From the NCBI RefSeq assembly GCF_016598615.1, contig NZ_CP066831.1, positions 1,860,001-1,924,000 on the forward strand: a stretch of DNA of 64,000 bases. Direction: 5' to 3'. Positions 52,080 to 63,182 of the stretch are shown here, piece after piece (position 1 is the first letter of the stretch; each line of letters opens with the position of its first letter). Made by a program: the position numbers and the translations under genes. The DNA is from Streptomyces liliifuscus (lineage in GTDB: Bacteria; Actinomycetota; Actinomycetes; Streptomycetales; Streptomycetaceae). The notes under the pieces were generated by a model. The model was not told where the DNA came from. It saw only the letters and a list, made by a program, of their open reading frames with translations, and searched no databases.

Positions 52080-55000
52080 CGAGATGGTGGGCAATCGCTT
52101 CCGGGGTTCGCAGGGTGAACAGGTCTCGGATGGTGATCACTGGACCGTACTCCCGGCGGAGCAGCCCGATCAGCCGCACCGCCAGCATGGAGTGCCCTCC
52201 CAGGGACACGAAGTCGCTCACCGCGCTCACCTCGTCGTCGTCCAGGTCCAGTGCCTCGGCGAAGAACTCGCACACCGTGGTCTCGGTCTCGGTCTCCGGT
52301 CCGCGCTCCCCCGCCGTGGTCAGCGCGCCCAGCGGCTTGGCCTCCGGCAACGCCTTGGTGTCAGCCTTCCCGTTCACCGTCAGCGGGATGCTGTCGACCT
52401 CGGCGTAGTGCGTCGGTCGCAGGAAGTCCGGGAGCCCGGCGCCCACTTCGGCGGCGACCGCCGCCAGGTCGGAACCGTCGAGCACGAGGTAGGCCGCCAG
52501 CCGGTACGCCCCGTCGACCTGTGGGTCGGGCTGGGCCACCGCGGCGACGAACCGCACGGCCGGGTGTGCCGCGAACAGGGCCTCGACCTCGCCCAGTTCG
52601 ACCCGGTGTCCCCGGATCTTGACCTGCTGGTCGGTGCGGCCCAGGTACATCAGGTTGCCGTCGGGCCGCCGGACCACCAGGTCCCCGGTGCGGTACATGC
52701 GCTCGCCGGGCTCGCCGAACGGGCAGGCCACGAAGCGGTGCGCGGTCTGGGCGGACTGTCCGAGATAGCCGCGCGCGATGCCGATTCCCGACACGTACAG
52801 CTCACCGGGCACTCCGTCCGGAAGCGGTCGCAGCCACGGATCCAGTACGTACACGTCGGTGTTGTCGATCGCCACGCCCACCACCGGGTCCTGGCACTCG
52901 AAGGTGCCGACGCCGAGGGTGTTGATCGTGTACTCGGTGGGCCCGTACAGGTTGTAGCCGACGGTCCCCTCGGTCTCGGCGAGCCGCTGCCACAGCGTCG
53001 GGGTGACGGCCTCGCCGCCCAGCAGCACCAGCGCCGGCCGTCGCTCCGGGTTGTCCAACAGACCCTCGGCCACCAGCTGTTGCGCGTAGGTCGGGGTCAC
53101 GTTGATGACGTCGATGCCGTATTCGAGGCAGTACTCGACCAACCGGGGCGCGTCACGCCGGAGTTCCTCGTCGCAGATGTGCACCTCGTGGCCGTCGGCG
53201 AGCCACAGCAGCTCCTCCCACGACATGTCGAAGGCGAACGACACGGTGTGCGCGATCCGGAAGACCCGGTGCTCGTGCTCCGCCAACACCGGCTCGAAGA
53301 TGCGGCGCTGATGGTTGATCAGCATGTTGGTGAGCCCGGCGTACTCGGTCACCACGCCCTTGGGCTTCCCGGTGGATCCGGAGGTGTAGATCGTGTAGGC
53401 GGGGTGCCGCAGGCGGTCCGGGTCGTCCGGCGCGAACGTCAGATACGGCTCGGCGTCGGGCAGGGGCTGGTCCAGCTCGATCAGGTCGCCGGTCAGCCGG
53501 GGCGAGACACCGCTCACGGTGAGGATCACATCCGGGCGGGCGTCCTCGACGATCGCGGCGATCCGCTCGTCCGGGTGGTCCAGTTCCAGCGGTACGTACG
53601 CGGCGCCGACGCGCAGCACGGCGAACAGCGCCACGATCGAGTCGAGCGAGCGCGGGATCGCGAGACCCACGTTCGTCTCCGTGCCGATGCCGCGCCCGGC
53701 CAGCACACCCGCCACCGCGCGGCTGCGGTCCCGCAGTTCGGCGAAGGTCATGGTCGAGCCATGGGCGACGAGCGCCACCCGCTGCGGGTCGCGGTCCGCC
53801 GCCCGGTCGAACCGGTCGACGACGGTGTCCGTGCCGACGTCCGTGCGCTCGCCGGGCTCGGGCTCCGCGCCCAGGCCCCGCAGTGCGCCCACCGGTCCGG
53901 TCGACCGGGCCAGGTCTTCGAGCACGCGCAGGTAGTCGTCGAGGAGACGGCGGGCGTTGCCGGTGTCGCCGTAGCGGTGCTCCAGCTTGACCGTGAGCCG
54001 GTCGCCGGGCGTGACGACCCAGGTGAACGGATAGTGCGTGGAGTCGTCGGCCTTCACCGAGGTGATGCCGTGCCTGGCGTTCATCTCGGCGAACGCGTCC
54101 ATGTCCAGGAAGTTCTGGAGCACGAACAGGTTGTCGAACAGGGTGTCGTGCCCGCTGGCCCGCTGGATCTCGCCGAGGCCGAGGTGCTCGTGCTCCATGG
54201 CCTCGACCCTGGCCGTCTGCACGGCCGACAGGTACTCCCGGACCGTGTCGTCCGGCCGTGCCCGTGTCCACATGGGCACGGTGTTGAGCAGCACGCCGAC
54301 GATGTCGGACAGTCCCTCGCCCTCCCGGCCGGAGACGGTCACGCCGAACACGGCGTCGCCGCGGCCCGTGTGGGCGCCGAGCAGGAGGCCGAACGCGCCG
54401 GTCAGCACCGAGTTCAGCGTGACGCCGTGCGTCCTTGCCGCTTCGCGCAGCAGTTCCGACTGCTCCTTCGACATCTGGTGCACGAGCGCTTGCGGCAGGT
54501 CGTCCGAGAGGGACGGCGCCGGTCCGGCGAGCAGCGTCGGGCCCGGGAGGCCCGCCAGGTGCTCCGCCCAGAAGCGTTCCGATACGGCGGGGTCCTTGGC
54601 GTCGAGGGCCCGGGCGTAGTCCTCGAAGCTCGGCGTGGCCGGGGCCGCGTCCAGTGGCTCGCCCGCAGCGACGGCCCGGTAGGCGTCGAACAGGTCCCGC
54701 AGCATGATCTCGCGGGACCAGCCGTCCCACAGCAGCAGGTGGTAGCTCAGCAGCAGGCCGTCGCGGCCGTCGGGCAGCCGCACCACGGTCAGCCGGATCA
54801 GTGGCGGCTCACCCGGGTCGAATCCCGTGTCCCGGTCCCGGGCGCGCAGGGCGTCGACCTCGGCGTCCGTCGCCGGCTCGACCGTACGTACGTCGACCCG
54901 TCGGCCCGCCTTGAGGACCTGGACCGGGTTTCCGTCGTCGTCGGTGGAGAAGCCGGCGCCCACGACCGGGTGGCGACCGATCATGTACGCCATCGCCTCG

Positions 55001-58000
55001 GCCAGCGCGTCGGTGTCCAGGCGCCGGTCGAAGGTGAACCAGCTCTGGGCGACGTAGTGTCCGGCCGAACCCGCCATCTGGGCCTGGAAGTACAGGCCCC
55101 GCTGGAGCGGAGTGACCGGTGCCGTGCGCTCGGCCGTCGCGGAGGCGTCCGCGATGTCCTTCAGCGCGCCGAGCCAGTGTTCGGCGATCTCGTCGGGTAT
55201 GCCCTCGGCGAGGATGAACTCCGCGCGCAGGCTCCCGGTGGCCTCGTCGATCCAGGCGTTGACCTCGACGGCGTACGGGCTGCCCTGATCGCCGCCGGTG
55301 ACGTGCAGCGCCCGGGACTCGCTGCCCCGGCCGAGGTAGTTGAACAGCACCTGCGGGCGGGCGGTCAGGATCGGGGCCGTCTGCGGGTTGAGGTACCTGA
55401 GCCCGCCGTAGGCGACGTGTCCGCACTCGTCCGGCTGGCGTTCGGCGACCTCGCGCGCCGCCGCGACGGGGTCGGTGTGCGCCGTGAGCCGCACGGGCGC
55501 GATGGAGGTGAACCAGCCGACCGTGCGCGTGTAGTCGTGGTGTTCGAGGGCCGGGACCCGGCCGTGCCGCTCCAGCTCGACCGCGAGGTCGGTGGGTGAC
55601 GGCTGGACGCGGGTCAGCGCGGTGCGCAGGGCGCCGCACAGCAACTCGGTGAGACCGACGCCGAGTGCGGCGGGCGCGATGCGTGTCACGTGCTCGCTCA
55701 CGTCGGGCGCGAGCACGACCGTCGTCTCACGCAGTTCCCCGACCGAGGACAGTCCCTCGACCGCGGGCAGCAGCGCGGGCGCCCGGAGCGTGGTGACCCA
55801 GTGCCCGAGGTCGTCGACGGCCTGGGTGGACCGAAGCGTCAGTGCTTCGGCGTACTCGGCGTAGGACGTGGTCGGCGGTGCCAGGGGCGCTCCGCGCAGG
55901 GCGGTGGCCAGGTCATCGAGGACGATCAGCCAGGACACCGAGTCGATGGCGAGGTGGTGCGCGGTGACGACCAGGGTCCGGCTCGCCTCCAGCCACGAGA
56001 ACGCGATGACGTCCCCGGACTCGGACTCGGGATCGAGCCGTCCGGCGGCCTCGTTCGCCGCGGTGGTCGCGTCGGTCTCGTCCGTCCGTACGACGGTGAC
56101 GTGGCCGGCGGGTTCGGTGCGCAGTGCCCACACGCCGTGCTCGGCGCGCAACCGCAGCCGGAGGGCCGGGTGGGCCTCGACGACGGCGTTCGCGGCGCGC
56201 TCGACATCGGCGAAGCCGGTGCCCTCGGGGGCCACCAACGTCCTCGCCTGGGCGAACCGGGCGAGCGATCCGCCCAGTTCGCGCTGGCGCAGGATGATCG
56301 GCGTCGGCGTCAGCGGGCCGTCCTCGCGGCGGGCGGGTGCCGAGTCCGTCGCCGTGGCCCGCGGTGTGCGCGTGCCCACGTGCTCGGCGAGCGCGCGCGG
56401 TGTCCTGAACAGGAACACGTCCCGTGGCGCGATCGGCAGACCGAGCGCCCTGGCCCGGTTGATCACGGTGATGGCGACGATGCTGTCGCCTCCGGCCATG
56501 AAGAAGTCGGTGTCGGCGTCCACGGTGTCTTCGGCGGAGCCGGGCAGGGCTTCCGCGAAGATGCCGACCAGCTCGGCGAGCGTGGAATTGCTGTCTGCGA
56601 GTGCGTCGTGGCCGGTCGCGCCGTTCCCCGCGTCCCTGCGGGGCGTGGCCGCCCGCTCGATCAGAGCCTTGCGGTCCAGCTTGCCGTTGACCGTCAACGG
56701 CAGCGCGTCGACCGGCAGCACCCGCCCGGGCACCATGTGCACGGGCAGCTTCGCGGCGAGCGACTCCGTGAAGTCACCGGGCACCCGCCCCACCACGTGC
56801 GCGACGAGATGGTCGCCGCTGTCCGCCACCGTGACGGCCACGTCGACCACGCCGTCGAGCTCCCTGATCGCGGACTCCACCTCGCCCAACTCGATCCGGA
56901 AACCCTTGAGTTGGACCTGGTTGTCGGCGCGGCCCGCGAACTCCAGCTCGCCGTCGAGCGTGCGGCGGGCGAGGTCGCCCGTGTGGTACATGCGGGAGCC
57001 GTCGTCGGCGAACGGGTTCGCCACGAACCGGCCCGCGGTGAGCCCCGGCCTGCCCAGATAGCCGAGGGACACCTGGTCGCCGGCGACGTAGATGGCGCCC
57101 ACCCGGCCCGGCGGCACCGGCCGGAGCCGGTCGTCGAGGAGGTAGGTGACCAGGCCGGGAATCGGTCCGCCGATCGGGCTGACGTCGTCGCCGAGGCCGA
57201 AGTCCTCGTCGGTCAGCACCCGGTGGGTGACGTGGACGGTGGTCTCGGTGATGCCGTACATGTTGACCAGCTCGGGCGAACCGGTGCCGTGCCGCTCGAC
57301 CCAGCCGCGCAGCCGCCCGAGATCCAGCGCCTCGCCGCCGAAGACGATCCGGCGCAAGGCGGTGACAGGTTCACCGGCGTGCCGGTCGGCCTCGATGAAC
57401 TGGTAGAACGCCGACGGGGTCTGGTTGAGCACGGTGACTCCGCGCTCGCGGACCAGCCGGTGGAAGTCGACCGGGGAGCGCGTCAGCCCGTACTCCGGCA
57501 CCAGCAGTTCACCGCCGTGCGCCAGCGCGCCCCACAGCTCCCAGACCGCGAAGTCGAAGGAGAAGGAGTGGAACTGGACCCACACGTCGGACGGGCCGAA
57601 GTCCATGTCGGGCCGGGTGTTCGCGAGCAGCGTCACCACGCTGGAGTGCGGGACGACGACGCCCTTGGGCCGGCCGGTCGATCCGGACGTGTAGATCACG
57701 TACGCGGGGTCGTGCCAGCTGGCCTCAGGACCGGACCAGCTGCCCTCAGAACCGGACCAACTGGCCGCAGGACCGGACTCGTTGGGCTCCGGAACCTGCC
57801 CATCGCTCTCCGCCTGCTCATCTCCCCGCGTCTGCCCGTCTCCCCGCGGCAGCTCGTCCCCTTGTACGAGCACGCGGGCCGACACGCCCGCCCGGGCCAG
57901 CAGGTCCGTGAAGCGTTCCCGCTGCTCACGGTCCACGAGAACGACCTGTGGAGCGGCGTCGGCGAGGATGTACTCCAGCCGCTCGTCCGGATACGCCAGG

Positions 58001-61000
58001 TCCAGCGGCACATAGGCACCGCCCGCGCCGACGATCGCCACCAGGGCGACGACCTGCTCAAGGGAACGCGGGACGGCGACGGCGACCCGCTTGCCCGGCC
58101 CGACCCCGGACGCACGCAGCACAGAGGCCAACTCGCCCTTCGCGTGCGACAGTTCGCCGTACGTCAGCGACCTGATGCCGCCGTCGAGAGCGCACTGGGT
58201 GACGGCGGTGGCGGCCGGGTCGAGGCGCGCGGCGGCGTCGAAGAGTCCGCCCAGCGTGGTCGGAGTGATGCGTGCGGGACGCCGGTCGTCCTCGGGCGCC
58301 AGGTCGTCGACCAGGGCGTCGGGCCGGGTGAGCAGGTCGGTGAGGGTCCGGGTGAACGTGCGCAGGATCTCCTGGGCGCTCGCCTCCCGCAGGAGTTCGC
58401 CGTCGAAGATCAGGTTGAAGCGCGGACGGCCGTCGAGTGCGCGCTCCACCACCAGTGTCAACGGGTAGTGTGGGGCGCCCTCGTTCACGATGTCGGTGAT
58501 GACCAGGTCGTCGTCGGACCCCCGCAGCGCGTCGACGTCGGTCGCCACGTCGAACACCACCAGGGTGTCGAACAGGGAGCCGGCGCCGGCCTGGCGGCCG
58601 ATCCTCGCCAGCGACACATGCTGGTGAGGCAGCACCGCGCTCTGGTGTTCCCGTACCGAGGCGAGCAGGTCGCCCGCCGTGGTGGTGTCGGCCCAACGGG
58701 CGCGTACGGGGATCGTGTTGATGAACAGACCCACCATGTTCTCGATGCCGGGCACCTCGGCGTCGCGCCCGGACACCGTGGAACCGAACACGACGTCCCT
58801 GCCGTGCAGGATGCCGCCCAGCGTCACGGCCCAGGCGCTGTGCACGGCCGCGCTCAGCGGCACCCCGGCAGAACGGACAGCCGCGTCGATGTCGTCCGCC
58901 GGCTCCACCGCGGTGTCGGCGAACCGGTCGGAGGGTGTGTGTCCCTCGGCGACGAGCGAGGGGCCGGGCAGTTCGGCGAGTTGCTCCTGCCAGACCCGGT
59001 CGCTCTCGTCGTCGTCACGTCCGGCGAGCCAGCCCACGTAGTCGGGGAAGCCGCCGATCGCGTACACGGTCCCGGGCGCGTGGTACTCGGCCAGCAGCGC
59101 GCGGAGCATCGGCGGCACGGACCAGCCGTCGGCGATGATGTGGTGCACGGTCTGCACCAGGACGCTGCGGCCGGACCCCGCGCGGACAAGCGTGTACCGC
59201 ATCAGCGGTCCGGTGGCCAGGTCGAATCCGGCGCGGCGGTCCCGTTCGGCGTGGTCGCGTATCTCGTCGTCGGTGATGCCGGGGCGGTCCAGCGTGGTGA
59301 AGGGCGCCTCCACACCGCTGTCCAGTACGGAGACCACACGGCCGTCGGCGAGAGCCACGAAGCGTGCGGCCAGGTTCGGGTACAGCGTGAGCAGACGGGT
59401 CGCCGCCGCCGCGAGCCGGTCGGCGTCCACCTCGCCGTCCAGCGTGAGCAGTTGCTGCTCGACGTAGCTGCCCGCCGAGTCGTCGTCGAAGACCGAGTGG
59501 AAGTACAGGCCCTCCTGCAACGGGGTCAGCGGCAGGATGTCCCGCAGTTCCGGGCCGTCCAGGGCGTCGACGTCGGCCTGTGTCAGGGGCACCAGGGGGA
59601 AGTCGCTGGGGGTGTGGGCGCCCTGGTCGAGCGCGGCGAGTCCGGCCAGGGCCACCCGGAAGTACTCGCCGAGGGTCGTGATGTCCTCGTCGGTGAACAT
59701 CCCGTCGGGCCAGGAGATGGTGGTGACCAGTTCGTACTCGCCGGTCGAGACGGCGGGTTCGGCGATCGCGTTGAACTCCAGGGGGCGCGGCAGGCGCATC
59801 CTCGGGTCGCGCTTCTCGCCCAACTGGCCGGTGTTGCCCGCGAGTTGCCAGTCGCCGGAGGAGCCCGCGTCGAAGCGGCCCAGGTAGTTGAAGAGCACTT
59901 GCGGTGCGGGCACGTCGAACTCGCTCTGGGCCAGGTAGCGCAGGGCGCCGTAGGAGACGCCGTTGTCCGGCACCCGGGCGAGGTCCTCCTTGACCGCCTT
60001 GAGTGCCGCGGCCAGGTACTCGGGTGCGGTGAGGTCGCTCGCCGCGCCGGGGTCCACGGTCACCGGGAACAGCGTGGTGAACCAGCCCACGGTGCGGGAC
60101 AGTTCGGGTTCGAAGCCGGCGGATCCCGCGACGAACTGTGCCTCGCGGCCGTGGCCTTCGAGTTCGATGTGCGCGAACGTCTGGTCCTGCCCGAGGTCGC
60201 GCCGCCGGCGGGCGAGGCTGACGGCGAGCGCGGTCAGCAGTACGTCGTTGACGCCCGCGTGGAATTTCGCGGGGATCTCGCCCAGCAGCGCGGCCGTGAC
60301 CTCGGGGCCGACCGAGACGGTCCGGAGCCGTTCGCGTGCGACGGTGTCGGCGGCGGACAGCGCGCGCCTGCCGACCGGTTCGTCGGCTCCCGGCAGGGGT
60401 CGCCGGAAGTAGGCGCTGTCCGCGTCGAAGGCCGCGCGGTCCAGCAGCTGCGTCCAGCGCCGGAAGGACGTGCCCACCGGGGGCAGGTCGATCGGCGCAC
60501 CCGAGGAGAACTGCCGCCATGCCGTGGCCAGGTCCTCCATCAGGACCCGCCAGGACACGCCGTCGATCACCACGTGGTGGGCGACCAGGACCAGTTGGCG
60601 TGCCTCGCGGCGCCAGACGGCACGCAGCATCACGCCGCCCGCGGGGTCGAGTCCGTCGGTGGCGAGCGCGACGCACTCGTCGAGCGGCCGGTCGCTCTCC
60701 TGCCACTCCGCGGCGGCCAGGTCCGCCTCCGGTATGTCGAAGCTCCAGTGGTCGCCGCGCACCAGCTGGGCGCGCAGCATGTCGTGCCGGGCGACCAGGG
60801 CGGTGAGGATCGCGTCTAGTGCGTCGTCGGTGAGGTCCGCCGGGGTGTTCAGCACCACGGACTGGACGAAGCCGTCGATCGCGTCCGTGGTCTCGCCGAG
60901 CCACTGCACGATGGGCGAGCCGACGACGGCACCGGTCGCGATGTCCCCGTGGTCCACGGTGGAGACGTCCTCACGGCTCGCCACCGCCGCCAGTGCCCCC

Positions 61001-63120
61001 ACCACGGTGTGGGTGAAGATCTGCCGTGTCGTGACGTAGAGACCGGCGTCGCGCAGCGCGCTCAGCAGCGAGATCGCCAGGATGCTGTCTCCGCCGAGCT
61101 GGAAGAAGTCCTGGTCGACTCCGACCTCGTCCAGTTGCAGCAGCGCCGCGATCGCCGCGCACACCGCGCGCTCGTTCTCGGTGGTGGGCGGGACGATCGA
61201 GCCCGTCCCGATGGTGGGCTCCGGCAGAGCGTTCCGGTCGAGCTTGCCGTTCGCGGTGAGCGGGAACTCCTTCATCACGACGACATGGGCGGGCACCATG
61301 TACTCGACCATGTGCTCGGCGGCCCACGCCTTGACCTCGTCCGCCCGTAGGGTCTCGCTCCCGGCGGCCGGGATCACGTACCCCACGAGGTAGGTGCCGC
61401 CCGCGGAGTTCTTCCTGGCGACGACGCAGGTGTGCCGTACGCCGGGGTGTTCGGCGAGGCCGACCTCGACGTCCTCGATCTCCAGCCGCATACCGCGGAT
61501 CTTGATCTGGTTGTCGGCCCGGCCGAGGAAGTCCAGCGATCCGTCCGGGGCGAACCTCGCGAGGTCGCCGGTCCGGTACAGCCGGGACCCGTCCGCGGCG
61601 AAGGGGTTCGCGACGAACCGGGACGCCGTGAGTCCTGGCGCGTTGACGTACCCGCGTCCCAGGAGGAACCCGCCCACGTACAGTTCGCCGCCGACTCCGA
61701 CCGGGACCGGGCGCAGTTCGTCGTCCAGCACGTACAGCTGGGTGTTGGGGTTGGCCTTGCCGATCGACGTCGACAGGCGTTCCGCCTCGCCCCGGTAGAT
61801 GACGTGCGAGACGCCGATCGTCGTCTCGGCCGGGCCGTAGCCGTGGTACATGGGGATGTCGAGCCGGGTGCGGAACCGCTCGTACAGCTCCGGGGTCAGT
61901 ACCTCGCCGCCGCACCACACGTGCCGCAGGCTGTCCAGGTCTCCGGAGTCGCCGGCGATCTCAAGGAGTACGTCGAGCATGGACGACACCAAGTAGGTGA
62001 AGGTGACGCGGTGTTCGGCGATGACGCCGAGCAGGTGGTGCGGGTCGCGTTCGCCGCCGGGCCGCAGGACCACCAGCCGGCCGCCGCTGACCAGCGGCAG
62101 GAAGATCTCGTTGATGGAGATGTCGAAGGACAGCGGCGCCTTGAACAGCGACGCGTCGTCGTGGCCGAAGCCGAGGATCTCGTCGACCTGCCACAACAGG
62201 CGCTCGCTGATGGCTTCGTGACGGATCATCGCGCCCTTGGGCCGCCCGGTCGAACCGGACGTGAAGATCACGTACGCCAGGGCGTCGCCGTCGACGGCGA
62301 TCCCGGTCCCGTCGGTGGGGTGGGAGCCGAACTTCCAGTCACCGAGGTCGACGGGCACAGCGTCGGGTTCGCCCTGGTCCTGCTCGCCGGAGTCGTTGAG
62401 CTGCAGCACGACCCGGGCGTCCTCGATGACGACGGCCCGGCGTGCGGCGGGCCACTGCGGATCGAGCGGGACGAACGCGCACCCGGCCTGGAGCACGCCG
62501 AGCAGCCCGATCACCATGTCGGCGGAGCGGCCCAGTGAGATGCCGACCACCTGTTCGGCGGTGAGTCCGCGCTCGATCAGGTGGTGCGCCAACTGGCTGG
62601 ACAACTCAGCCGCCTGACGGTACGTCAGGGAGCGGTGCTCGTCGACGACGGCAACGGCGTCCGGCCTGGTACGCGCCTGCTCGCGGAACATCTCCACCAT
62701 GGTCGGGCGGACCCGGTCGGCCTCGGTGTCGTTCCACTCGGCCAGGGCCTCGATCCGCGCGGCAACGCCGGACGGGCCGATGGTGCCGATGGGCCGGTCG
62801 GGGAAGTCGGCCAGGTCGTCCAGCGCGAGCTGTGCGTCGGACTGCATGGCGCCCGCCGGGACGGCGATGCTCCAGCCGTCCGCGCCGGGCTCCCCCGCGC
62901 CGGGCCCGTCCCCGCCGTTGTCGACCCACGCGAGGACGTCGGCGAACAGGGTGCCGGGAGTGAGGTCGATTCCGTCGGGGCTCTGGCCCGTCGCCCAGTA
63001 CGACAGGCCGATCGCGCACGCTTCGACGATGGTCCGGTCGGAGAAGTCGCCGGTCCGCCTGCGTACGTCGGCAAGGCGCGTGGGAGAAAGCAGTACGAGA
63101 CGAGCGCTCGGTTCCATCAT
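52066..63120 (-). CDS. cchH: Trimodular coelichelin NRPS (CchH)
   Basis: NRPS of 3684 residues. Order: N-terminal segment of about 140 residues, A1 (140-640), T1 ([10 protein letters not shown], about 672), E1 ([10 protein letters not shown], about 850), C2 (from [12 protein letters not shown], about 1200), A2 (to 2150), T2 ([10 protein letters not shown], about 2210), E2 ([10 protein letters not shown], about 2393), C3 (from [10 protein letters not shown], about 2670), A3 (3090-3580), T3 (LGGHSMLAV, about 3640). No TE. Specificity codes by eye are DINYWGGIGK (formyl-hydroxyornithine), DFWNVGMVHK (Thr) and DMENLGLINK (hydroxyornithine), as in CchH. Expected product is the coelichelin tetrapeptide through reuse of module 1. 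Oddities: tandem repeats inside A2 and an array-type insert between A2 and T2. ATG 63120 or 63117. Confidence 0.97.
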   Translation of the reverse strand: MMEPSARLVLLSPTRLADVRRRTGDFSDRTIVEACAIGLSYWATGQSPDGIDLTPGTLFADVLAWVDNGGDGPGAGEPGADGWSIAVPAGAMQSDAQLALDDLADFPDRPIGTIGPSGVAARIEALAEWNDTEADRVRPTMVEMFREQARTRPDAVAVVDEHRSLTYRQAAELSSQLAHHLIERGLTAEQVVGISLGRSADMVIGLLGVLQAGCAFVPLDPQWPAARRAVVIEDARVVLQLNDSGEQDQGEPDAVPVDLGDWKFGSHPTDGTGIAVDGDALAYVIFTSGSTGRPKGAMIRHEAISERLLWQVDEILGFGHDDASLFKAPLSFDISINEIFLPLVSGGRLVVLRPGGERDPHHLLGVIAEHRVTFTYLVSSMLDVLLEIAGDSGDLDSLRHVWCGGEVLTPELYERFRTRLDIPMYHGYGPAETTIGVSHVIYRGEAERLSTSIGKANPNTQLYVLDDELRPVPVGVGGELYVGGFLLGRGYVNAPGLTASRFVANPFAADGSRLYRTGDLARFAPDGSLDFLGRADNQIKIRGMRLEIEDVEVGLAEHPGVRHTCVVARKNSAGGTYLVGYVIPAAGSETLRADEVKAWAAEHMVEYMVPAHVVVMKEFPLTANGKLDRNALPEPTIGTGSIVPPTTENERAVCAAIAALLQLDEVGVDQDFFQLGGDSILAISLLSALRDAGLYVTTRQIFTHTVVGALAAVASREDVSTVDHGDIATGAVVGSPIVQWLGETTDAIDGFVQSVVLNTPADLTDDALDAILTALVARHDMLRAQLVRGDHWSFDIPEADLAAAEWQESDRPLDECVALATDGLDPAGGVMLRAVWRREARQLVLVAHHVVIDGVSWRVLMEDLATAWRQFSSGAPIDLPPVGTSFRRWTQLLDRAAFDADSAYFRRPLPGADEPVGRRALSAADTVARERLRTVSVGPEVTAALLGEIPAKFHAGVNDVLLTALAVSLARRRRDLGQDQTFAHIELEGHGREAQFVAGSAGFEPELSRTVGWFTTLFPVTVDPGAASDLTAPEYLAAALKAVKEDLARVPDNGVSYGALRYLAQSEFDVPAPQVLFNYLGRFDAGSSGDWQLAGNTGQLGEKRDPRMRLPRPLEFNAIAEPAVSTGEYELVTTISWPDGMFTDEDITTLGEYFRVALAGLAALDQGAHTPSDFPLVPLTQADVDALDGPELRDILPLTPLQEGLYFHSVFDDDSAGSYVEQQLLTLDGEVDADRLAAAATRLLTLYPNLAARFVALADGRVVSVLDSGVEAPFTTLDRPGITDDEIRDHAERDRRAGFDLATGPLMRYTLVRAGSGRSVLVQTVHHIIADGWSVPPMLRALLAEYHAPGTVYAIGGFPDYVGWLAGRDDDESDRVWQEQLAELPGPSLVAEGHTPSDRFADTAVEPADDIDAAVRSAGVPLSAAVHSAWAVTLGGILHGRDVVFGSTVSGRDAEVPGIENMVGLFINTIPVRARWADTTTAGDLLASVREHQSAVLPHQHVSLARIGRQAGAGSLFDTLVVFDVATDVDALRGSDDDLVITDIVNEGAPHYPLTLVVERALDGRPRFNLIFDGELLREASAQEILRTFTRTLTDLLTRPDALVDDLAPEDDRRPARITPTTLGGLFDAAARLDPAATAVTQCALDGGIRSLTYGELSHAKGELASVLRASGVGPGKRVAVAVPRSLEQVVALVAIVGAGGAYVPLDLAYPDERLEYILADAAPQVVLVDREQRERFTDLLARAGVSARVLVQGDELPRGDGQTRGDEQAESDGQVPEPNESGPAASWSGSEGSWSGPEASWHDPAYVIYTSGSTGRPKGVVVPHSSVVTLLANTRPDMDFGPSDVWVQFHSFSFDFAVWELWGALAHGGELLVPEYGLTRSPVDFHRLVRERGVTVLNQTPSAFYQFIEADRHAGEPVTALRRIVFGGEALDLGRLRGWVERHGTGSPELVNMYGITETTVHVTHRVLTDEDFGLGDDVSPIGGPIPGLVTYLLDDRLRPVPPGRVGAIYVAGDQVSLGYLGRPGLTAGRFVANPFADDGSRMYHTGDLARRTLDGELEFAGRADNQVQLKGFRIELGEVESAIRELDGVVDVAVTVADSGDHLVAHVVGRVPGDFTESLAAKLPVHMVPGRVLPVDALPLTVNGKLDRKALIERAATPRRDAGNGATGHDALADSNSTLAELVGIFAEALPGSAEDTVDADTDFFMAGGDSIVAITVINRARALGLPIAPRDVFLFRTPRALAEHVGTRTPRATATDSAPARREDGPLTPTPIILRQRELGGSLARFAQARTLVAPEGTGFADVERAANAVVEAHPALRLRLRAEHGVWALRTEPAGHVTVVRTDETDATTAANEAAGRLDPESESGDVIAFSWLEASRTLVVTAHHLAIDSVSWLIVLDDLATALRGAPLAPPTTSYAEYAEALTLRSTQAVDDLGHWVTTLRAPALLPAVEGLSSVGELRETTVVLAPDVSEHVTRIAPAALGVGLTELLCGALRTALTRVQPSPTDLAVELERHGRVPALEHHDYTRTVGWFTSIAPVRLTAHTDPVAAAREVAERQPDECGHVAYGGLRYLNPQTAPILTARPQVLFNYLGRGSESRALHVTGGDQGSPYAVEVNAWIDEATGSLRAEFILAEGIPDEIAEHWLGALKDIADASATAERTAPVTPLQRGLYFQAQMAGSAGHYVAQSWFTFDRRLDTDALAEAMAYMIGRHPVVGAGFSTDDDGNPVQVLKAGRRVDVRTVEPATDAEVDALRARDRDTGFDPGEPPLIRLTVVRLPDGRDGLLLSYHLLLWDGWSREIMLRDLFDAYRAVAAGEPLDAAPATPSFEDYARALDAKDPAVSERFWAEHLAGLPGPTLLAGPAPSLSDDLPQALVHQMSKEQSELLREAARTHGVTLNSVLTGAFGLLLGAHTGRGDAVFGVTVSGREGEGLSDIVGVLLNTVPMWTRARPDDTVREYLSAVQTARVEAMEHEHLGLGEIQRASGHDTLFDNLFVLQNFLDMDAFAEMNARHGITSVKADDSTHYPFTWVVTPGDRLTVKLEHRYGDTGNARRLLDDYLRVLEDLARSTGPVGALRGLGAEPEPGERTDVGTDTVVDRFDRAADRDPQRVALVAHGSTMTFAELRDRSRAVAGVLAGRGIGTETNVGLAIPRSLDSIVALFAVLRVGAAYVPLELDHPDERIAAIVEDARPDVILTVSGVSPRLTGDLIELDQPLPDAEPYLTFAPDDPDRLRHPAYTIYTSGSTGKPKGVVTEYAGLTNMLINHQRRIFEPVLAEHEHRVFRIAHTVSFAFDMSWEELLWLADGHEVHICDEELRRDAPRLVEYCLEYGIDVINVTPTYAQQLVAEGLLDNPERRPALVLLGGEAVTPTLWQRLAETEGTVGYNLYGPTEYTINTLGVGTFECQDPVVGVAIDNTDVYVLDPWLRPLPDGVPGELYVSGIGIARGYLGQSAQTAHRFVACPFGEPGERMYRTGDLVVRRPDGNLMYLGRTDQQVKIRGHRVELGEVEALFAAHPAVRFVAAVAQPDPQVDGAYRLAAYLVLDGSDLAAVAAEVGAGLPDFLRPTHYAEVDSIPLTVNGKADTKALPEAKPLGALTTAGERGPETETETTVCEFFAEALDLDDDEVSAVSDFVSLGGHSMLAVRLIGLLRREYGPVITIRDLFTLRTPEAIAHHLDDNS
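56617..56637 (-). repeat. Array core sequence inside cchH
   Basis: A 21-bp match (contains GCGCCGTTCCCCGCGTCCC) to the 30-bp units of the array at 50198-50287. It lies in the A2-T2 linker of cchH and encodes RDAGNGA in frame. Confidence 0.9.
57715..57777 (-). repeat. 21-bp triplicate in the A2 domain of cchH
   Basis: Three 21-bp units (consensus CCAGCTGGCCTCAGGACCGG) in frame, encoding [14 protein letters not shown] and SGPEASW. They lie in the loop just before the A3 core motif YTSGSTG. A charged Gly/Asp/Gln-rich stretch (57778-57860) precedes them in the protein. Confidence 0.9.
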
Positions 63121-63148
63121 CGAAGACTCAGCGTCCCTTCCAGGTAAT

Positions 63149-63182
63149 GAAAGTTAGCCTAACCTAAATTAGGTTTACCTAA
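63149..63182. promoter_or_regulatory. Double iron box upstream of cchH
   Basis: Two adjacent sites in the 58-bp gap between cchG and cchH. On the minus strand 63149-63167 reads TTAGGTTAGGCTAACTTTC, consensus over the first 15 bases. 63169-63182 is the palindrome TTAGGTTTACCTAA with perfect 6-bp arms; its end overlaps the cchG stop codon. They give cchH-cchI an iron-controlled promoter of their own. Confidence 0.85.

Noticed and set aside
51415..55599. 1394-codon plus-strand open frame opposite cchH (and a 1709-codon one at 55690-60819)
   Set aside because: Mirror frames of the NRPS caused by GC-rich codon use. They lack any recognisable domain and the minus strand has an unbroken set of NRPS motifs.
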